Source of the DNA: Mycoplasmopsis glycophila
Lineage (GTDB): Bacteria; Bacillota_I; Bacilli_A; Mycoplasmatales; Metamycoplasmataceae
Assembly: GCF_900660605.1 (NCBI RefSeq)
Contig: NZ_LR215024.1
Span: 558,001 to 622,000, forward strand
Direction: 5' to 3'
Length of the DNA stretch: 64,000 nt
A program made the translations under genes and the position numbers. Below the pieces are notes generated by a model. That model was given only the letters and a program-made list of their open reading frames with translations. It searched no databases and had not been told where the DNA came from. Below, piece by piece: positions 35,101-48,003 of the stretch. How positions within the stretch are numbered: position 1 is the first letter of the stretch; the number at the start of each line of letters is the position of its first letter.

Positions 35101-38100
35101 AAGCGCTAAAACTATCTTTATTTAAAGTTGAAGCTTTTTGATTTTTTGTATTAACAGTGCTATTTAATGAAATATTATATGGATTAGTATCAACTAATTT
35201 ATTTAATCTTTGTAATTCTGTTTCAAAGCCACTAAGAATAATTTCTTTAGTATTAGAAACTACAGAAGAAAACTCTGGTTTAGTTGATTTAATTTGGAAA
35301 CTTAAATGAATTTCACCAGTTAAATCATTGTAACCAATAATTTGTTGATTAATAAACTTGTAATTATCTTTATTAAAGGTATCTCAAGTTCAATTAGTAG
35401 TTGCATCTGTTAAACTTGAAGCTTGTTCATTTGCTTTATTTGGATAATCAATATTATAAAGAACACCGTTTTCAACTTTGTCAGTAAAATCAAGAGCATC
35501 TAATCTTTCTTTCTCAATTTGAGCTAAATTTTTAAAACCATTTAAAGTACCTGATTTGTTATGTTTGCTACTTGAAGTTACAGTGTTTAAGTTTTGCGAA
35601 TTAACCACACCTCTATTAGAAACAATTTGTCAAGTATAACTAATTTCTCCTGTGTTATCATTAGCTGATTTATCCACTACTTTTAAGTTATAACTTGCAT
35701 CTTGATTAGATGCTAATTTATTTAAAATTAAGTCTTTTAATGATTTTGATGCAGTTCATTTATTATATTGGTCGCTTGCGACATTTTTAATTCCAGCTTC
35801 AATTTCTAAGTTTTTAATAATTTCATCAAGACGCATTTGTTCAGTTTTAAAGCCTTTAATTTGAACATATTTATTATCTGAAGTTACATTTTTATAAATT
35901 TCATCACTTTTTTCAGAAACTAAATGGTATTTAATTCCAATATAACCGTCAATTTCATGTCTTGCATCAATACTATCAATTACAACTCTAGCTTCTGGAT
36001 CAGTTTCTTTGATAGCTGCAGTTACTTTTTCAATAACCGCTTCTGAAGGTAAAGTTGTAGTTTTGTTTTTATAATCTAATGTAACATTTAAATTATTTAA
36101 ACGTTTTTTTTCTGCTTCACGATCAATTTTATCTTGCTCAGCCTTGGTTCTAAAACCAGAAATAGTTACAATTTTTTCATCTGATTTAATGACTTGAAGA
36201 TTGTCTTTAGTTGATTCTAATTTAAATCCTAATTCAATTTCTCCAGTAATATCATCATAAGAAACGATTCTTTTGTCAGCAAAGGTGTATTCACCATCCA
36301 CTTCAGGACTTCAAGTTCATTTATCAGTATTTAAATCATCTAAATTAACTTTAGAAGCTAAAATTTCAGATTTCTTAATTCTGTCAATTAAATAACCACT
36401 TAAGCCATCTAATCTATCTTTTTCCACATTTTTAAATCCAGTAATCATCACGCTATTAGCATCAGACTGTGGAGCAGTATAAGTAATATTTTCTAAATTA
36501 TTATCACTTCTTCAGAATAAATCTCCTTTAGATTTAGTTGAAGTTAAAGTGAAGTTTAAAGTGCTTCTTTCATAATCAGCTTCTGGATTAATACTTGTAA
36601 TATCAAAAGTTAATTTTTCGCTTGTTGCACTTGGATATGAATAATTATCTTTATTTTTAGCAGTTTCTGAATTAGCTAATTCGTTTGCAACTGTAAAACT
36701 GTGATTAATTTTACTTTGATCTTTATTAATGCTATTAGCAATAGTGTTTAATCTTTGTTTTTCAGTTTGATAATTATCATTAGTTTCTGCTTTAAAAACG
36801 TAAGTTTGCACTTTAGTTTTAACATCGGTTAACTTAGTTTTAGTTGAAACTATCTCATAAGTAATTTCAAGTTTACCTTCAACATCATTAGCAGAAACTA
36901 TTTCAATGTTTTTGATAACAGCTTCTGGTTGATCACCAATAATTGCAACAGTAAAAGGAGTTTTATCGTTAGTATAATTTTTAGCCACATTAGTAGCAAA
37001 TAATTCTGGTTTCTTATTAGTATGATTGATAGTTAAGTTATATAAACGAGTACTTTCATCAAGTTTAGATTTAAGTGTTTCTAATTTAGCTTTTAAAGCT
37101 TTAAAGTTAGCGAAAGCTTTATCAAAAAGTCCGCTGTAATTGTTTGGATCTTCTTGCTCTACTTGATTAAATTTATCTTTATTTTCATTACCATCTGCTA
37201 ATTTTAAATTAAACCCAGCAATTAACTCAGTAGTTAAATTATCAGCGGCAGTTTTGAGTGAATCGATAGCGTTTTTATAACCAACATTAGTATCAACAAC
37301 ATAATTAGTTTGTCATTCCTTAATTTTCTTTAATTCTAAACCAATTGCTTGATCTAAGGCTTTAATAAAAGTAAATCGTTTTTCTTTTTCACTATCATCG
37401 GTAATTGTCTTATCAATTTCTTTTAACAATTGTTGTTTTAATTCAACTGTCATGTGTTGTAATTCATTTTGTCTTGGTAAATATGAACTAGAACCATCTA
37501 ATTTAGATTTAGCTTTTTCAAGATCACTTAATAAAGTTTCAATTTCTTTACTATTAGTAATTGGAGTTTTAGCAGAATCATCAATTACTGTTTTGGTTTT
37601 CTCAATAAGGTTTTTGTAATTGTCTTTTTCACTTTTAGTTCTTTCATAAACATAAAGTTCATCAGTAATTTCGCGATTTTCATTTGGTTTAAGTGAATTA
37701 GGTAATCCATCATAATACTCTTTTAATGCTTTCATTTGCTTATCTAAATTAGTTGCATTAGTTTTAAAGGTTTCATAATTTTCAGGACTTAAATAATTAC
37801 TATCATTGGTATCAGTAATATTTATTTGATCAATTAAAGCTTGTTTTTGTTTGTCAGTTAAATTAGTTAATGAACGAATGTGATTAGTTAAAACGGCTTT
37901 ATCATGAATTAATTTTAAATTAGCGTCATTACCAAATTTGCTAAATTCTTCACTAATTGGGTTAATTTGAGCATCAGTAACTAATTGAATATATTTATTT
38001 CTTTCTTGCTCTGTTAAATCGGTTAATTGATTTAATTTAGTAGTTAAATTACTTTTAGCTTTGGCAAAAAGAGTATTAATTTGATTAGCTAATTTTTCAT

Positions 38101-40972
38101 TATTAGAAGTTCAATTTGTATTTGTTATAACACCATTATTAACTTCATAGTTACTTGGCAATTCATTTACAAAAGTATCAAATCCCTGTCTTTCAGTTTC
38201 ATTACTCTCAACAAAAACAAATGAGTTAACTGCTTTTTTAGCTTGATTTTTGTTACCATCTAAAGTTTTTAAAGCTTCAGTTAAGGTAGTTAATCCACTT
38301 TCTAATTTAGTTTTGAATTTATTAAATTTATCATAGTTTGATAAAAATTCTTTTGTTGGATCATTTAAGAAAATTTGTTGATATTCAGCGTTATCAAATG
38401 CATCAATAAATTTATTATATTCTTCTTGCCCCTCTTCACCTTGGCGAGTTGATAAGGTGTTTTTTGAAGCAGTTTCTTTTCATTCACCAGCACTTGTTTT
38501 TAAATTCTTTTTAATTCAGTCAATATAATTATTTAAATATTTACGTTTTTGAATCGCATCTGCTACTGTTGCTTGAAATTCTCTTAATTTATTTAAGTTT
38601 TGAGTTGAATCTGTTTCAATTAAATTGTCTATTCCCCCGTTGCTTGCGGTTGAAGTAAATTGATTATTAATTATTTGAATCGCTTTATCTTTAAATAATT
38701 TGTAAAGATTATTTTTTTCATCTTCACTTAAAGTTTCATATAACTCTGAATAAGTATTTTTAAATTCACTAGTGGCAATGTTATAAATATTTCCACTTGC
38801 TGTATTGTCAATAACTTTATATCCATCTAATTTAGCTACTTCCTGATCATATGTTTGATGATCTATACCTAAAATGTCAGTCAATTTAAAGCCTCATTCA
38901 GTAGCAGCTTTTTGTCCTTCAGGTAGAGGTTGATTATTTTTCAAAGCATTTTTTCCGTTAGATAAAAATTCATGAAGTTTTACAATCATATCTTTTAAAT
39001 TTTGAGTAGAAGAATAAGCAAAATTTAACTGAGAAATTAATTTGTTTTCATCACTTGATAATTCCTTATTTGTATCAGAATAATAAGTTTCATCAACTTC
39101 TGCGGCAAATTGAATCATAGGAATCATTCTTCTTAATAATTTCATGAAAGTGTTTACATATTTTTTATCATCTGGGATGCTTGCGTTTTCATGATCATTA
39201 AATCAAACATCACTTTCGCTTTTATTTTCTCCTCTTGATTTAAATTCATTACTAATAAATTTTTGAACCAAGTCACTAACTCATCCTGATAAATTAGGAA
39301 ATTCTGTTTGTAACATTTGCTCAATTTTTAATCTATCAGTAACAAGTGGTGTATATACTAAATCATTAAAAACATAGAAACCTTGAGGATCCTTATTTGT
39401 AGAAGAAAGTTGCGCCTCTGCAATTTGTCATTGATTTCTAAAATTAGGATCTTTAATTGTTGCTTTAATTTTTAATGAATTTGGATTAATATTATCAAGA
39501 ACTGAATTTAAATTGTATTCACTGTAGTATTCTCTTGCATTGTTTATTTTATTGTATTGATTTCTATCTAAATCAAATAATTTAATTTCTGTACCACTTT
39601 GATTAGTGTAATAAACACCTACTTCATACAATTTATTATCAATTTCATTATCTTCTCTTCTTTTAAATGATTTAGGTAAATAGAAGTTAGAATCAGAAGA
39701 TTCAACTCTTTCTTTAATTCTAAATTTGTATTGAGTTGATTTAGCTCTTTTACTTCTTATGATAAATCCAGATTCACCTTCAAAACCAGAGTTAAATCCA
39801 ACATCAAAAAGAGTATAAGCACCACCTAAAAAGGTTGGAACTGAATTTTTTCCATTTCATTGAAAATTTGGATTTTCAACTGTTTCAAACTCAACAACTA
39901 CAACGTTATTTAATCATCCTTTGTTTCTAGCATTTGGTGCATCAATGAAGAAAGTAAACATATATCCAGCATTTTGGTTTAATAAATTTCAAAAACCATC
40001 TCCATCATTTTTTAATAACTCTTCATCATATAAACCATCTTGTTTTAATCTGGCTGCAACTTTTCCATTATCAAAGTTATTAATTTTTTTAGTAGATTTG
40101 TGATAAAAACCTGGATTTCCCCTTCCAAGTGATGTAACTGGATCGTTAATTAATCTATTAGCTATTACAGAACGATTGTCACGAGTTAAGCCATTTTTTT
40201 CGGCAACTGCTAATTCTTCTGCTGTTCAAGGATAAGCTGAATTACTTCATAATCCCCTTAATCTGATTTCACTATTATTGTTATAACCAGCCGCTCCAGC
40301 AGTGCTTGTGTTTTCAGGATTTACTCAGTTAACAATATTTTGTCATCTATCTTCAAAATAAGGATTTTGAGAATAAAGAGGGTTAATAAAAGTGTAATCC
40401 TTATTTGTAGGTAAATTGGTTCAAGAAACAGGAATTTCTCTTGTAGAAACATTTGCATAATCAATTTCATTAATATCAGCTGGATAAAATGAAAATTTAA
40501 TGACTGAATTATCTGCTAAAATCATATCTTCAGAAAAATAGAAACCACCTAAATATCTATTGTCCCTAAAACTAGCTGGTTGCTGTTTATGATAAATTAA
40601 TTTTCATTTTCTCTTTTTGCCATCCAATGATTTAGGATCAACTCAATTAGATTCTTTGCTAAATCTATCAATATAATTTGTGTCTAAAAAACGAGGATCT
40701 CTATTGTTTGTGATGGTTGTATCACCAACAGTGACAAAATTTTGAGTTCCATTATAACCTTCAAATCTATAATCTGAACTACCATCTCATGAACCATATG
40801 GACTATATCTTGAATGAGAATAAATATCAGTATCTTCATAAAAGAAACTGTCATATTTAGTATCAGTAGTATCTTTACCCATATAGATAGGAACTAACCC
40901 AGAAGAAGTAATTAAAAATACAGTTGAAGAAAGAGTAGCACCTAAAAGCTTAAATATATTTTTTTTATTCAT
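32105..40972 (-). CDS. Giant mosaic surface protein B (2955 aa)
   Basis: One reading frame, opened only by TGA(Trp) codons. It starts at an ATG preceded by TAGGAGAATT. The signal segment MNKKNIFKLLGATLSSTVFLI has no lipobox Cys. Residues about 30-600 form a unique globular N-terminal domain rich in Asn, Trp and Tyr. Residues about 610-1320 are charged helical repeats. Residues about 1330-2340 carry Lipoprotein_17-type repeats (STK core, GF end). The rest is coiled coil, closing with a TM helix and KKSKK tail. The C-terminal half of the anchor module matches gene A except for a one-base homopolymer change that alters the last residues. Probably a surface adhesin or ligand-binding protein. Confidence 0.8.
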
Positions 40973-41373
40973 AAATGAATTCTCCTAATAATTTTCAAGT
41001 AAATAAAATATAAACACATAGGATAAACGTAATAATAATTTAACCAATGCAAGTTAATATTAATGATTTTGAAATATATACGAAATCGTTCTTTGTATTT
41101 ATATGTTTTAATATATTACAACTTTTTTATATAAATTAAAAATAAAAATTGGAAAAGTGAGCGAGCAAACTAAAATCCAAAAAAAAAAAAAAAAAAAAAC
41201 AATTCTTTTTTAGTGCTTAAATTATAGGAAAATTAATGTTATAAATTAGAAAAATTTCGCACAAATTTTGAATGCATAATTTTTCTAATTTTTTCACAAT
41301 TTACCATACTTTGCTTAAAATTATTAACCCTTAATTACACAAAAACCATCTCCTAGTTATAGATGATTGGTTA
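40973..41373. other. Upstream region of giant gene B with A21 tract
   Basis: An AT-rich stretch without a gene. It includes a homopolymer of 21 A (41179-41199; T21 on the coding strand of gene B, about 207 bases upstream of its start) and TATA-like sequences closer to the start. It is the likely promoter region of gene B. Confidence 0.5.
41179..41199. repeat. Homopolymer A21
   Basis: Twenty-one consecutive A (T on the minus strand) lie upstream of gene B. Such runs are prone to slippage and are used as switches in some mycoplasma surface gene promoters. Confidence 0.8.
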
Positions 41374-41547
41374 TTAAGAGTGTTTATTTCTTGATCTTTT
41401 TCAAGTAATAAAGATTAAAACAAAGAACGGTGCTAGTACAAGACCTAAAATTAATCAAATGTATCAAAGTGATTTTCGATCAAATTTAACTGGCGCAAGT
41501 TTTTTATAAGCATTTTCAATTTTTAAAGCGGCTTCTTTAATTTTATC
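41374..41547 (-). pseudogene. Truncated C-terminus of a membrane-anchored surface protein
   Basis: About 57 codons remain: a charged helix, then a transmembrane segment (WLILGLVLAPFFVLIFITW) and a basic tail ending KHS. The 5' side is cut exactly by the IS end at 41547. It is the anchor piece of a lost surface gene, probably removed or left behind when the IS ends recombined. Confidence 0.65.
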
Positions 41548-41638
41548 CTTAGTTTCCAAGTTGAGACACTATAAAAAACGAATACATCTATAAATAAGGA
41601 TATTCATTTTTTTCTTCATTACAACTTGGAAACTCAGG
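41547..41638. mobile_element. 92-bp IS1634-like end pair (right boundary of island)
   Basis: Two inverted copies of the 19-bp IS end (41547-41565 and 41620-41638) enclose only about 54 bases that repeat, in reverse, the terminator and 3' end of the longer IS copy at 19123-20243. It is either a MITE-like minimal element or a deleted IS. The right end abuts the second direct-repeat copy. Confidence 0.75.
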
Positions 41639-41703
41639 ATTCTAAAAAGATAATCAAAGAATGAGTTAATAAAAAAAGTAAGTTTATTATTGTCGGTCAA
41701 ATA
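41639..41703. repeat. Right copy of 65-66-bp direct repeat
   Basis: A copy of 19057-19122 that begins directly after the IS end. It carries the last codons of the RpiR gene plus downstream bases, although no rpiR gene lies here. It then joins the terminator of RNase J, the original neighbour of rpiR. Confidence 0.8.
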
Positions 41704-41729
41704 GTGCTTGTGCGCTATTTTTTAAACAA

Positions 41730-41751
41730 AAAACGAGATTGCTCCCGTTTT
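41730..41751 (-). terminator. Terminator of RNase J gene
   Basis: A hairpin (AAACGAG/CTCCCGTTT with mismatches) and T-rich tail on the minus strand lie a few bases past the stop codon. Confidence 0.6.
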
Positions 41752-41754
41752 ATA

Positions 41755-43665
41755 TTAAATTTCATCTTCTTCATCGATATCGAATTCGTCGTTTTCAACA
41801 TCACCAAAGATTGATTGGCGAACAAGTTCAAGCGTTTTCTTTTGTGAATTTTTAATATTAAGTTTTTTATTATTTTGAGAAGTTTTATTTGTTGTTTGCG
41901 TATTTTTATCTTTACTTGAATCTCCATTTGGATTTAAATCAATTTTATTATTAGTGAAATTAATTTTAAGATCACCTAAAATTTCATCTTTAGGTTCATT
42001 TAAGTAGATAATTGTTGGAACAATAACTGGTTCTCTTCTTTTTTCTTTGTAAAATAATGCATAAAGACGATCCACAATAATTTTCTCCAGTTCGTCTTTG
42101 CTTCAGTTTTCGAAATTTTTAATGTGGTATAAAACTGCTCCGTGAGCAACTCTTTTGGTTTCTTCAATAAGTTTTTTAGAAGTTTTAACAAAAAAACTAC
42201 CACGTGTGACAATTGTTGGACGTCCGACAATTGTGTTTTTTTCTTTATCGATTACAAAAACAATATTGACAAAACCGCTATCTTTTAGTCTTGCTCTTTC
42301 TTTTAAGATTTCATTAGATAAACTTAAAATAGAATTTCCATCAATATAAATTGGTCCAAAATCAACTTTTTCATTAGTTTCAAAAATTTCTCGATTAAGC
42401 ATATTGTAAACTTGACCTTTTTTAATAATTAAAACATTTTTAGGGTCAACTCCATTTTCAATAGCTGTTTGTCCATGAACCATGCTCATACGATATTCAC
42501 CATGATAAGGTAAGAAATATTTTGGTTTAGTAAGTTGGAAAATCTTATCGTGCTCTCACTTGTAAGCATGACCTGATGTATGTAAGTAACCGTCTGGGCC
42601 ATTTTCTTTGATAATTGCACCTAATTTATAAAGACGGTTAATAAGAAGTTCTACTACCATTCTATTACCAGGAATCGGGCTAGAAGAAAAGATCACAACA
42701 TCCCCTTTAGCAATTTTAACAGTAGCATGTTTACCATAACTCATACGTGAAAGAGCAGCTAATTGCTCTCCCTGTGACCCGGTTGTAATGATTACTAAAT
42801 CACTTTCTTTGACGTTAGGGAGTTGTTTTTTATCAATTAAAACATCATTATCAACATTAATATAACCTAATTTATGACCAATTTTAATTCCTTGGATCAT
42901 TGAACGTCCAAAAGTGATAACTTTTTTATTCATTTTCGCAGCTAATTCAATAATAACCTTTACTCTGGTTAAGTTAGAAGCAAAAGCAGTTACGATAATT
43001 TTGCGTTTAGCATTACGCATATGTTTTTCAATATCTGTTAAAATGTCACTTTCACTTGGTGAGTGTTCTGGTCTCATTGCGTTTGTTGAGTCACTGAAAA
43101 GTGCAGTTAAACCTTCTTTACCAATTTCATCTAATCTTCTAAAGTCACAATAATTACCAATTGGAGTGTAATCAAAACGGAAATCACCTGTAAATAATAA
43201 ACTTCCATTTGGAGTCGTTACCCTCACACCAAATGCATCAGGAATAGAGTGTTGTGCTGTTCAAAAATCTACTTTACAATCATTTTCAAAGTGATGAACA
43301 TCTTCTTTCTCAATTTCGATAAACTCAATGTTTTTATTAATTTTATTTTCTTCAAATTTAGCTTTAAGATATTGAATAGCAATTCTTGGTGCGAAAATCT
43401 TTTTTAATTTGGTTTGTTGAACTAAATAAATAACACCACCGATATGATCCTCGTGTCCATGTGTTATAAATAAACCTTCAATTGTTTTACCAGGTTGATT
43501 AAGATATTCATAGCTAGGAATGATACCTTTAACACCTGTATTAAATGTATCTGCGAATTTAATACCAGAATCGATAATGAAAATTCTATTTTCGTGCTCA
43601 ATTAAAAGAGTTGATTTACCAATTTCTTCAACCCCACCTAACGGTATAATACGTGTTGGATTCAT
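41755..43665 (-). CDS. rnj: Ribonuclease J
   Basis: A 636-aa metallo-beta-lactamase/beta-CASP ribonuclease that processes and degrades RNA with 5' exo- and endonuclease activity. His69-x-His71-x-Asp73-His74 (motif 2, ITHGHEDHIGG), downstream FSDSTNAM, SSPIPGN and the C-terminal HTSGHA segment are all present across TGA(Trp) codons. The start at 43665 is preferred, since GGAG lies just upstream; an in-frame ATG at 43680 contains that site. The C-terminus after residue 560 is an acidic, Asn/Lys-rich extension. It originally followed the RpiR gene convergently. Confidence 0.92.
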
Positions 43666-43828
43666 AGTTCTCCATTTCAATATTTCAATGAATATTATTT
43701 ATTTTGATTTTATTTTTTAATAATGTAATAACATAAGAGATTTTTAATATTTCAAATCTTAAATGAAAATATTTTTTATATTATAAACAATATATGTATA
43801 TTTTTGTAAAAATATACATCATAAAAAA

Positions 43829-43848
43829 ACCAAGCTTTTGGGCTTGAT
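43829..43848 (-). terminator. Terminator of nuclease gene
   Basis: A stem of CAAGC/GCTTG with a short loop is followed on the minus strand by T7. It is placed just past the gene stop. Confidence 0.75.
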
Positions 43849-43858
43849 TTAATTTTCA

Positions 43859-46447
43859 TTAGATGTCCCCTAAAAATGGTATTGTCTTTCTGTATGAAAA
43901 ACTTTCAACATTGTTGTTATCTGGAAAGCCAGAAGGTCTCACGAGGTCTGCGTCATAAATAATAGCAATTTGTTCTTCTTGCCCTCTTCCGATTCATGAA
44001 TATTTGTTTAGATAAGCTTCAGGAACTTCGACATCTTCAACGTTCTGGATAATACATTGGAAATTTCTTCCTGATAACTTATTTAATCTACTTACTATTT
44101 CATAAACTTGTTCACCTCTATTTTTGTTAATTTCTGTAAGACCAATAATATCAATCCCTGATTTTCAAATAAGTCCAGCAATTGCTAGTGATTTAGCATT
44201 ATGATGTGCAAAATTTAAAATATTTCAATGTGCGATTCTTAAAACATTTTTTTCTTTTGGATTAATTTCTAGTGTCGATGGATTAGTTTCTAACTCATTA
44301 TTTAGAATTTTAAGATCTGTATAAACTGGAGCGTGGTCACTAATTACATATTTAATGATTTGAAAGTCAGTTTTGTCATCTGATTTATAATGCTTAAATC
44401 TTCCATTATCTTCTATTGAATCAACTAATTGTTTTTTATTTCAAATTCCATTATAAAAACCGTTAATAATATCAACTTTAAATCTTGTTGCTTCAAAATT
44501 TGAATCAACAATTTGTTTAACACCAATTAAACCTGGTGTGTTATTAACAAAAAACATTTTATCATATGGTTCTGAATAATTTGAATTATTACCAAGAGAT
44601 GTAACGTAATTATTTTCAGGCGAAAGAGAATTTGTTCATAAACCTGTTAAGGTTGCGTCCACACCACTAAAATTTGAGTGATTTTGTAGATCAAAATTCT
44701 CGCTTTTAATATTTGTATCTCCACCAAAAATAACAAAATCGTTTTCATTACCTGCTTCTAGATAATATTTCATCACTTTCGGTAAACTTAAAAACTCACT
44801 AACTTCTTGTGCTCCTTGTGATCTAACGCTAATGTTAGGACTAGGTTCTTCTTTTCTCTTACCTGGTGAATCTAAATGATCAAATATAGTAATAATTCCA
44901 GGTAAATTTAAGCTTTGGTTTACAAATTCAAATCTAGCTCCAAAAGGTGGTCTTACATAAATCGTTTCACTTTCGGTGGTTGCGTCTACTTTTGGCTCGT
45001 TTGGTGTAACTTCTCTTGAGGGCTCATTTTCTTTGCTTGAAGCTGGTTCATTTGAAGTTTCCAAACTAGATTCGTTAACTAAAATTGGATTTAAATCAAT
45101 TACTTGATTATATGTATTTGCACTCGTTGTAAAATTTTCAATTGTTATAATGTTTTTTTGCGAATCATAAATTGAATAAATAGAAAGATATTTTGATTTA
45201 GCAAAATCAGGATCCTCTTTTCCAAGTTCTGTAAAATTGAAGAAACCATTTTGTTCTTCACTAGCTCCACCACCATAAAATCCAATAAATTCTTGGTTTT
45301 TGTATTTATGTAATCTTATTTTGTATTTGTTATCAGAGATTTTTTCAGCTCACTTGTTGATATGTTTTTCTAATGCTGCTTTAAATTTATCTCCGCTTTT
45401 TGTTGTGTTGTAAACTAAAAGAGCTTTTTCTTGTATTGTGTTTGAATGTTCGTTGTCAGCTCTAGTTTCGTTGTTTTCTGGATTTGAAGTGGAATTATTT
45501 GAAGTATTAGAACTATTATTAGGTTGATTTTGCACAGGATTGCTATTTTGATTTGAATTTGTATCTGAATTTTCAGTTGGTTTTGTTGCTTCTCCAGTTT
45601 CATTTGTTGTTGGTGCAAATGTGTCTGTTGAATTATTTGGAGAAGTTTCATTATTAGTTGCATTGCCTGCACTTGATTCATTAGGATTTGCTTGTGTGTT
45701 TGAATTATCAGTATTTTGGTTATTTGAATTAACACTAGAACAATCAATTTGATTTAAATCAATAACTTGGTAATAAGTATTTCTGTTTGTTTTTAAGTTA
45801 TCAATTGTTAAAGTGTTTGCCTGGCTGTCATAAACAGCTTCAAAACTGAAAAATCTACCTAATTCAAAGACATAATCTTGTTTTGCGGTTGTTGTTAAAT
45901 CAAAAAAACCGTTAATAGTCGAATCAGATCCATAACCGTAAAAACCAACAAACTCTTGATTTTGATATTTATGTAATTTAACAAGATAGATTCTGTCACT
46001 TTTTTGAATTCCACGTGCTTTAGCAAGATCTAGAGCTTCGAAAAATTTATTTACGTCCATTTGTGTGTTATATTCCAAAAGCAGATGTTTTTCAACTGAA
46101 GTTTCAACATTATTTTCGGTACTAGCTTCATTTGGCTCGTTATTTGTATCAACACTATTATTTTCAGAATTATTGTCAGCAGCATTTTGGTTAGAACTAG
46201 CACCTTGGTTTTGTGCTTCTTTATTTGTTTCTGCTTCTTTAGTATTTAGATTTTCTTTATTTTGATTATTACTTGAACTAGTATTATTATTCGTTGAACT
46301 ATCAGAACTAGAATTAACATTTCCATTTTCTTTCTTTTCAACACGAACTTTGCAACCAGCACTTGAAAATGTTAAGGAAGCGATTAAGGAAGCGGTGATT
46401 AAAGTGTTTATGCTTTTCTTGAATTTTTTATATTTTTTCATCTTCAT
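43859..46447 (-). CDS. Secreted lipoprotein nuclease (MnuA-like), catalytic domain circularly permuted
   Basis: 862 aa. The lipobox is SSAGC with Cys32. Two copies of a roughly 110-residue domain (about 110-230 and 335-455, each with KLHKYQNQEF and GFYGYG or similar) follow, separated by Asn/Thr/Ser linkers. An EEP-superfamily nuclease then appears in swapped order. The normal C-terminal half comes first: VRPPFG (498-503), DHLDSPG (523-529), GGDTN with Asp577/Asn579, SEPYDK, and SDHAP with Asp704/His705. The normal N-terminal half follows: AHWNILNF with Asn742, and LTEIN with Glu772. All catalytic residues are present, so activity is plausible. Family role: degrade host DNA for nucleotide uptake. 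Confidence 0.85.
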
Positions 46448-46576
46448 TACCTACTTTCATTAATAGCTTTATAAAAATTACATTACCATTATAAATATGA
46501 ATTTTCAAAAAATAAAAATTTTTAAATTTTCTTGTACTTGAAAATGGAAAGTTTATCAATAAAAGCGACAAAAAAA

Positions 46577-46608
46577 GAATAAGCAACTAAAACTAAATTT
46601 GCTTATTC
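46577..46608 (-). terminator. Bidirectional terminator after asnS
   Basis: GAATAAGCAA pairs perfectly with TTGCTTATTC (10 bp). T runs follow on the minus strand (and TCATTTTTT on the plus strand). It lies 15 bases past the asnS stop. Confidence 0.85.
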
Positions 46609-46622
46609 TCATTTTTTGATAA

Positions 46623-47978
46623 TTACATACGAATGTTTCCGTTAGTTCTTGGGTAAGGAATTGTGTCTCTAATGTTTTCAATTCCCGTTACATACATAAC
46701 TAATCTTTCAAAACCCACACCAAAACCAGAACTTAAAAGATGTCCAAATCTTCTTAAATCTAAATATCATTGTAAGTCTTCTTGGTCGATGTTTAACTCT
46801 TTTACTCTTTGGGTTAATTTTTCATAATCTGATTCACGTTGGCTACCACCAATTAATTCTCCAACACCAGGAACTAATAAGTCAAAAGCAGCAACTGTTT
46901 TACCATCATCGTTTTGATGCATATAGAAAGCTTTAAAATCTTTCGGGAAGTTAATAACAGCAATAGGAGCGTTGTACACTTTTTCTGTTAAATATTTTTC
47001 ATGCTCACTACCTAAATCAAGACCAAATTTAATATCTTTATTTTCAAAAATATTTCTTACTTTTGCTAATTCTTCAATTGCATCTTTATAATCAACAATT
47101 TGGAGTGGAGTATGAATAAATTTATTAATTCTTTCTAATAAACCGTTGTTTGTATATTGGTCTAAAAATTCCATTTCAGCTTGATGTTTTGCAACTGTAT
47201 TTGCTATAACAACTTTAAGCATATCATCAGCTAGTTGAATAATATCTTTTAAATCATAGAAAGCAACTTCAGGTTCAATCATTCAGAATTCAGCTAAATG
47301 TCTTTTTGTGTTTGAACGTTCAGCTCTAAATGTTGGGCCGAATGTATAAATTTTATTCATACCAATTGCATATGATTCACCATGTAATTGTCCTGTTACA
47401 CCAAGTGTGGCTTTGTTGTTTTTGCCAAAGAATGGGTCGTTAATGTTTCCATCAGAAACTGAAAAAGTTTCTCCAGCTCCCTCTCCATCGTTAGAAGTAA
47501 TGATTGGGCTATTCATGTAGAAAAAGTCACGATGTGCGAAGTATTTGTGAATTTCTTGCGCTAAAGTTGATCTAATTAACATAATTGATCTAAATACATT
47601 AGTTCTATGTCTAAGATGTGGTAATTCCCTTAAAGTTTCTAATTTAATTTCTTGGTTTTGAATTGGATAATCCTCATCAACTTTTTTGGCACTGATAATT
47701 TCTGTGACGTTCATTTCAATAGGTTGCGGTGCATCAGGTGTTGCTTTTAGTGAACCAGCAACTTTAAGTGCACTTCCTGGTTTGAGACTATCTAGTAAAT
47801 CAAAATCAAATTCACCTTTAAAAACTAATTGTAAGTTTATAACAGTGGTTCCATCATTTAATTCAATAAAACGAATTTTTTTGTTTCCTCTATTTGATGA
47901 AACTCACCCAGCAATTTTAACATTTGTTCATCCATCATAAAATGCAGGTTTTAAAAGTATTTTTTTCACTGTTTCCAT
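46623..47978 (-). CDS. asnS: Asparaginyl-tRNA synthetase
   Basis: A 451-aa class II synthetase that charges tRNA-Asn. An N-terminal OB anticodon-binding domain (residues 1-110, DGWTNVKIAGWVSSNRG) is followed by the catalytic core: motif 1 [13 protein letters not shown], motif 2 with [19 protein letters not shown] and the C-terminal motif 3 [12 protein letters not shown] codons supply Trp. The length is typical. It is the last gene of the secA-yhcH-asnS group. Confidence 0.95.
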
Positions 47979-48003
47979 AGTTTTCTCTTTTCTCTTTTTA
48001 AAT

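Noticed and set aside
45415-45747. Gln/Ile-rich minus-strand frame
   Set aside because: It is a shadow of the Asn/Thr linker of the nuclease gene in another frame.
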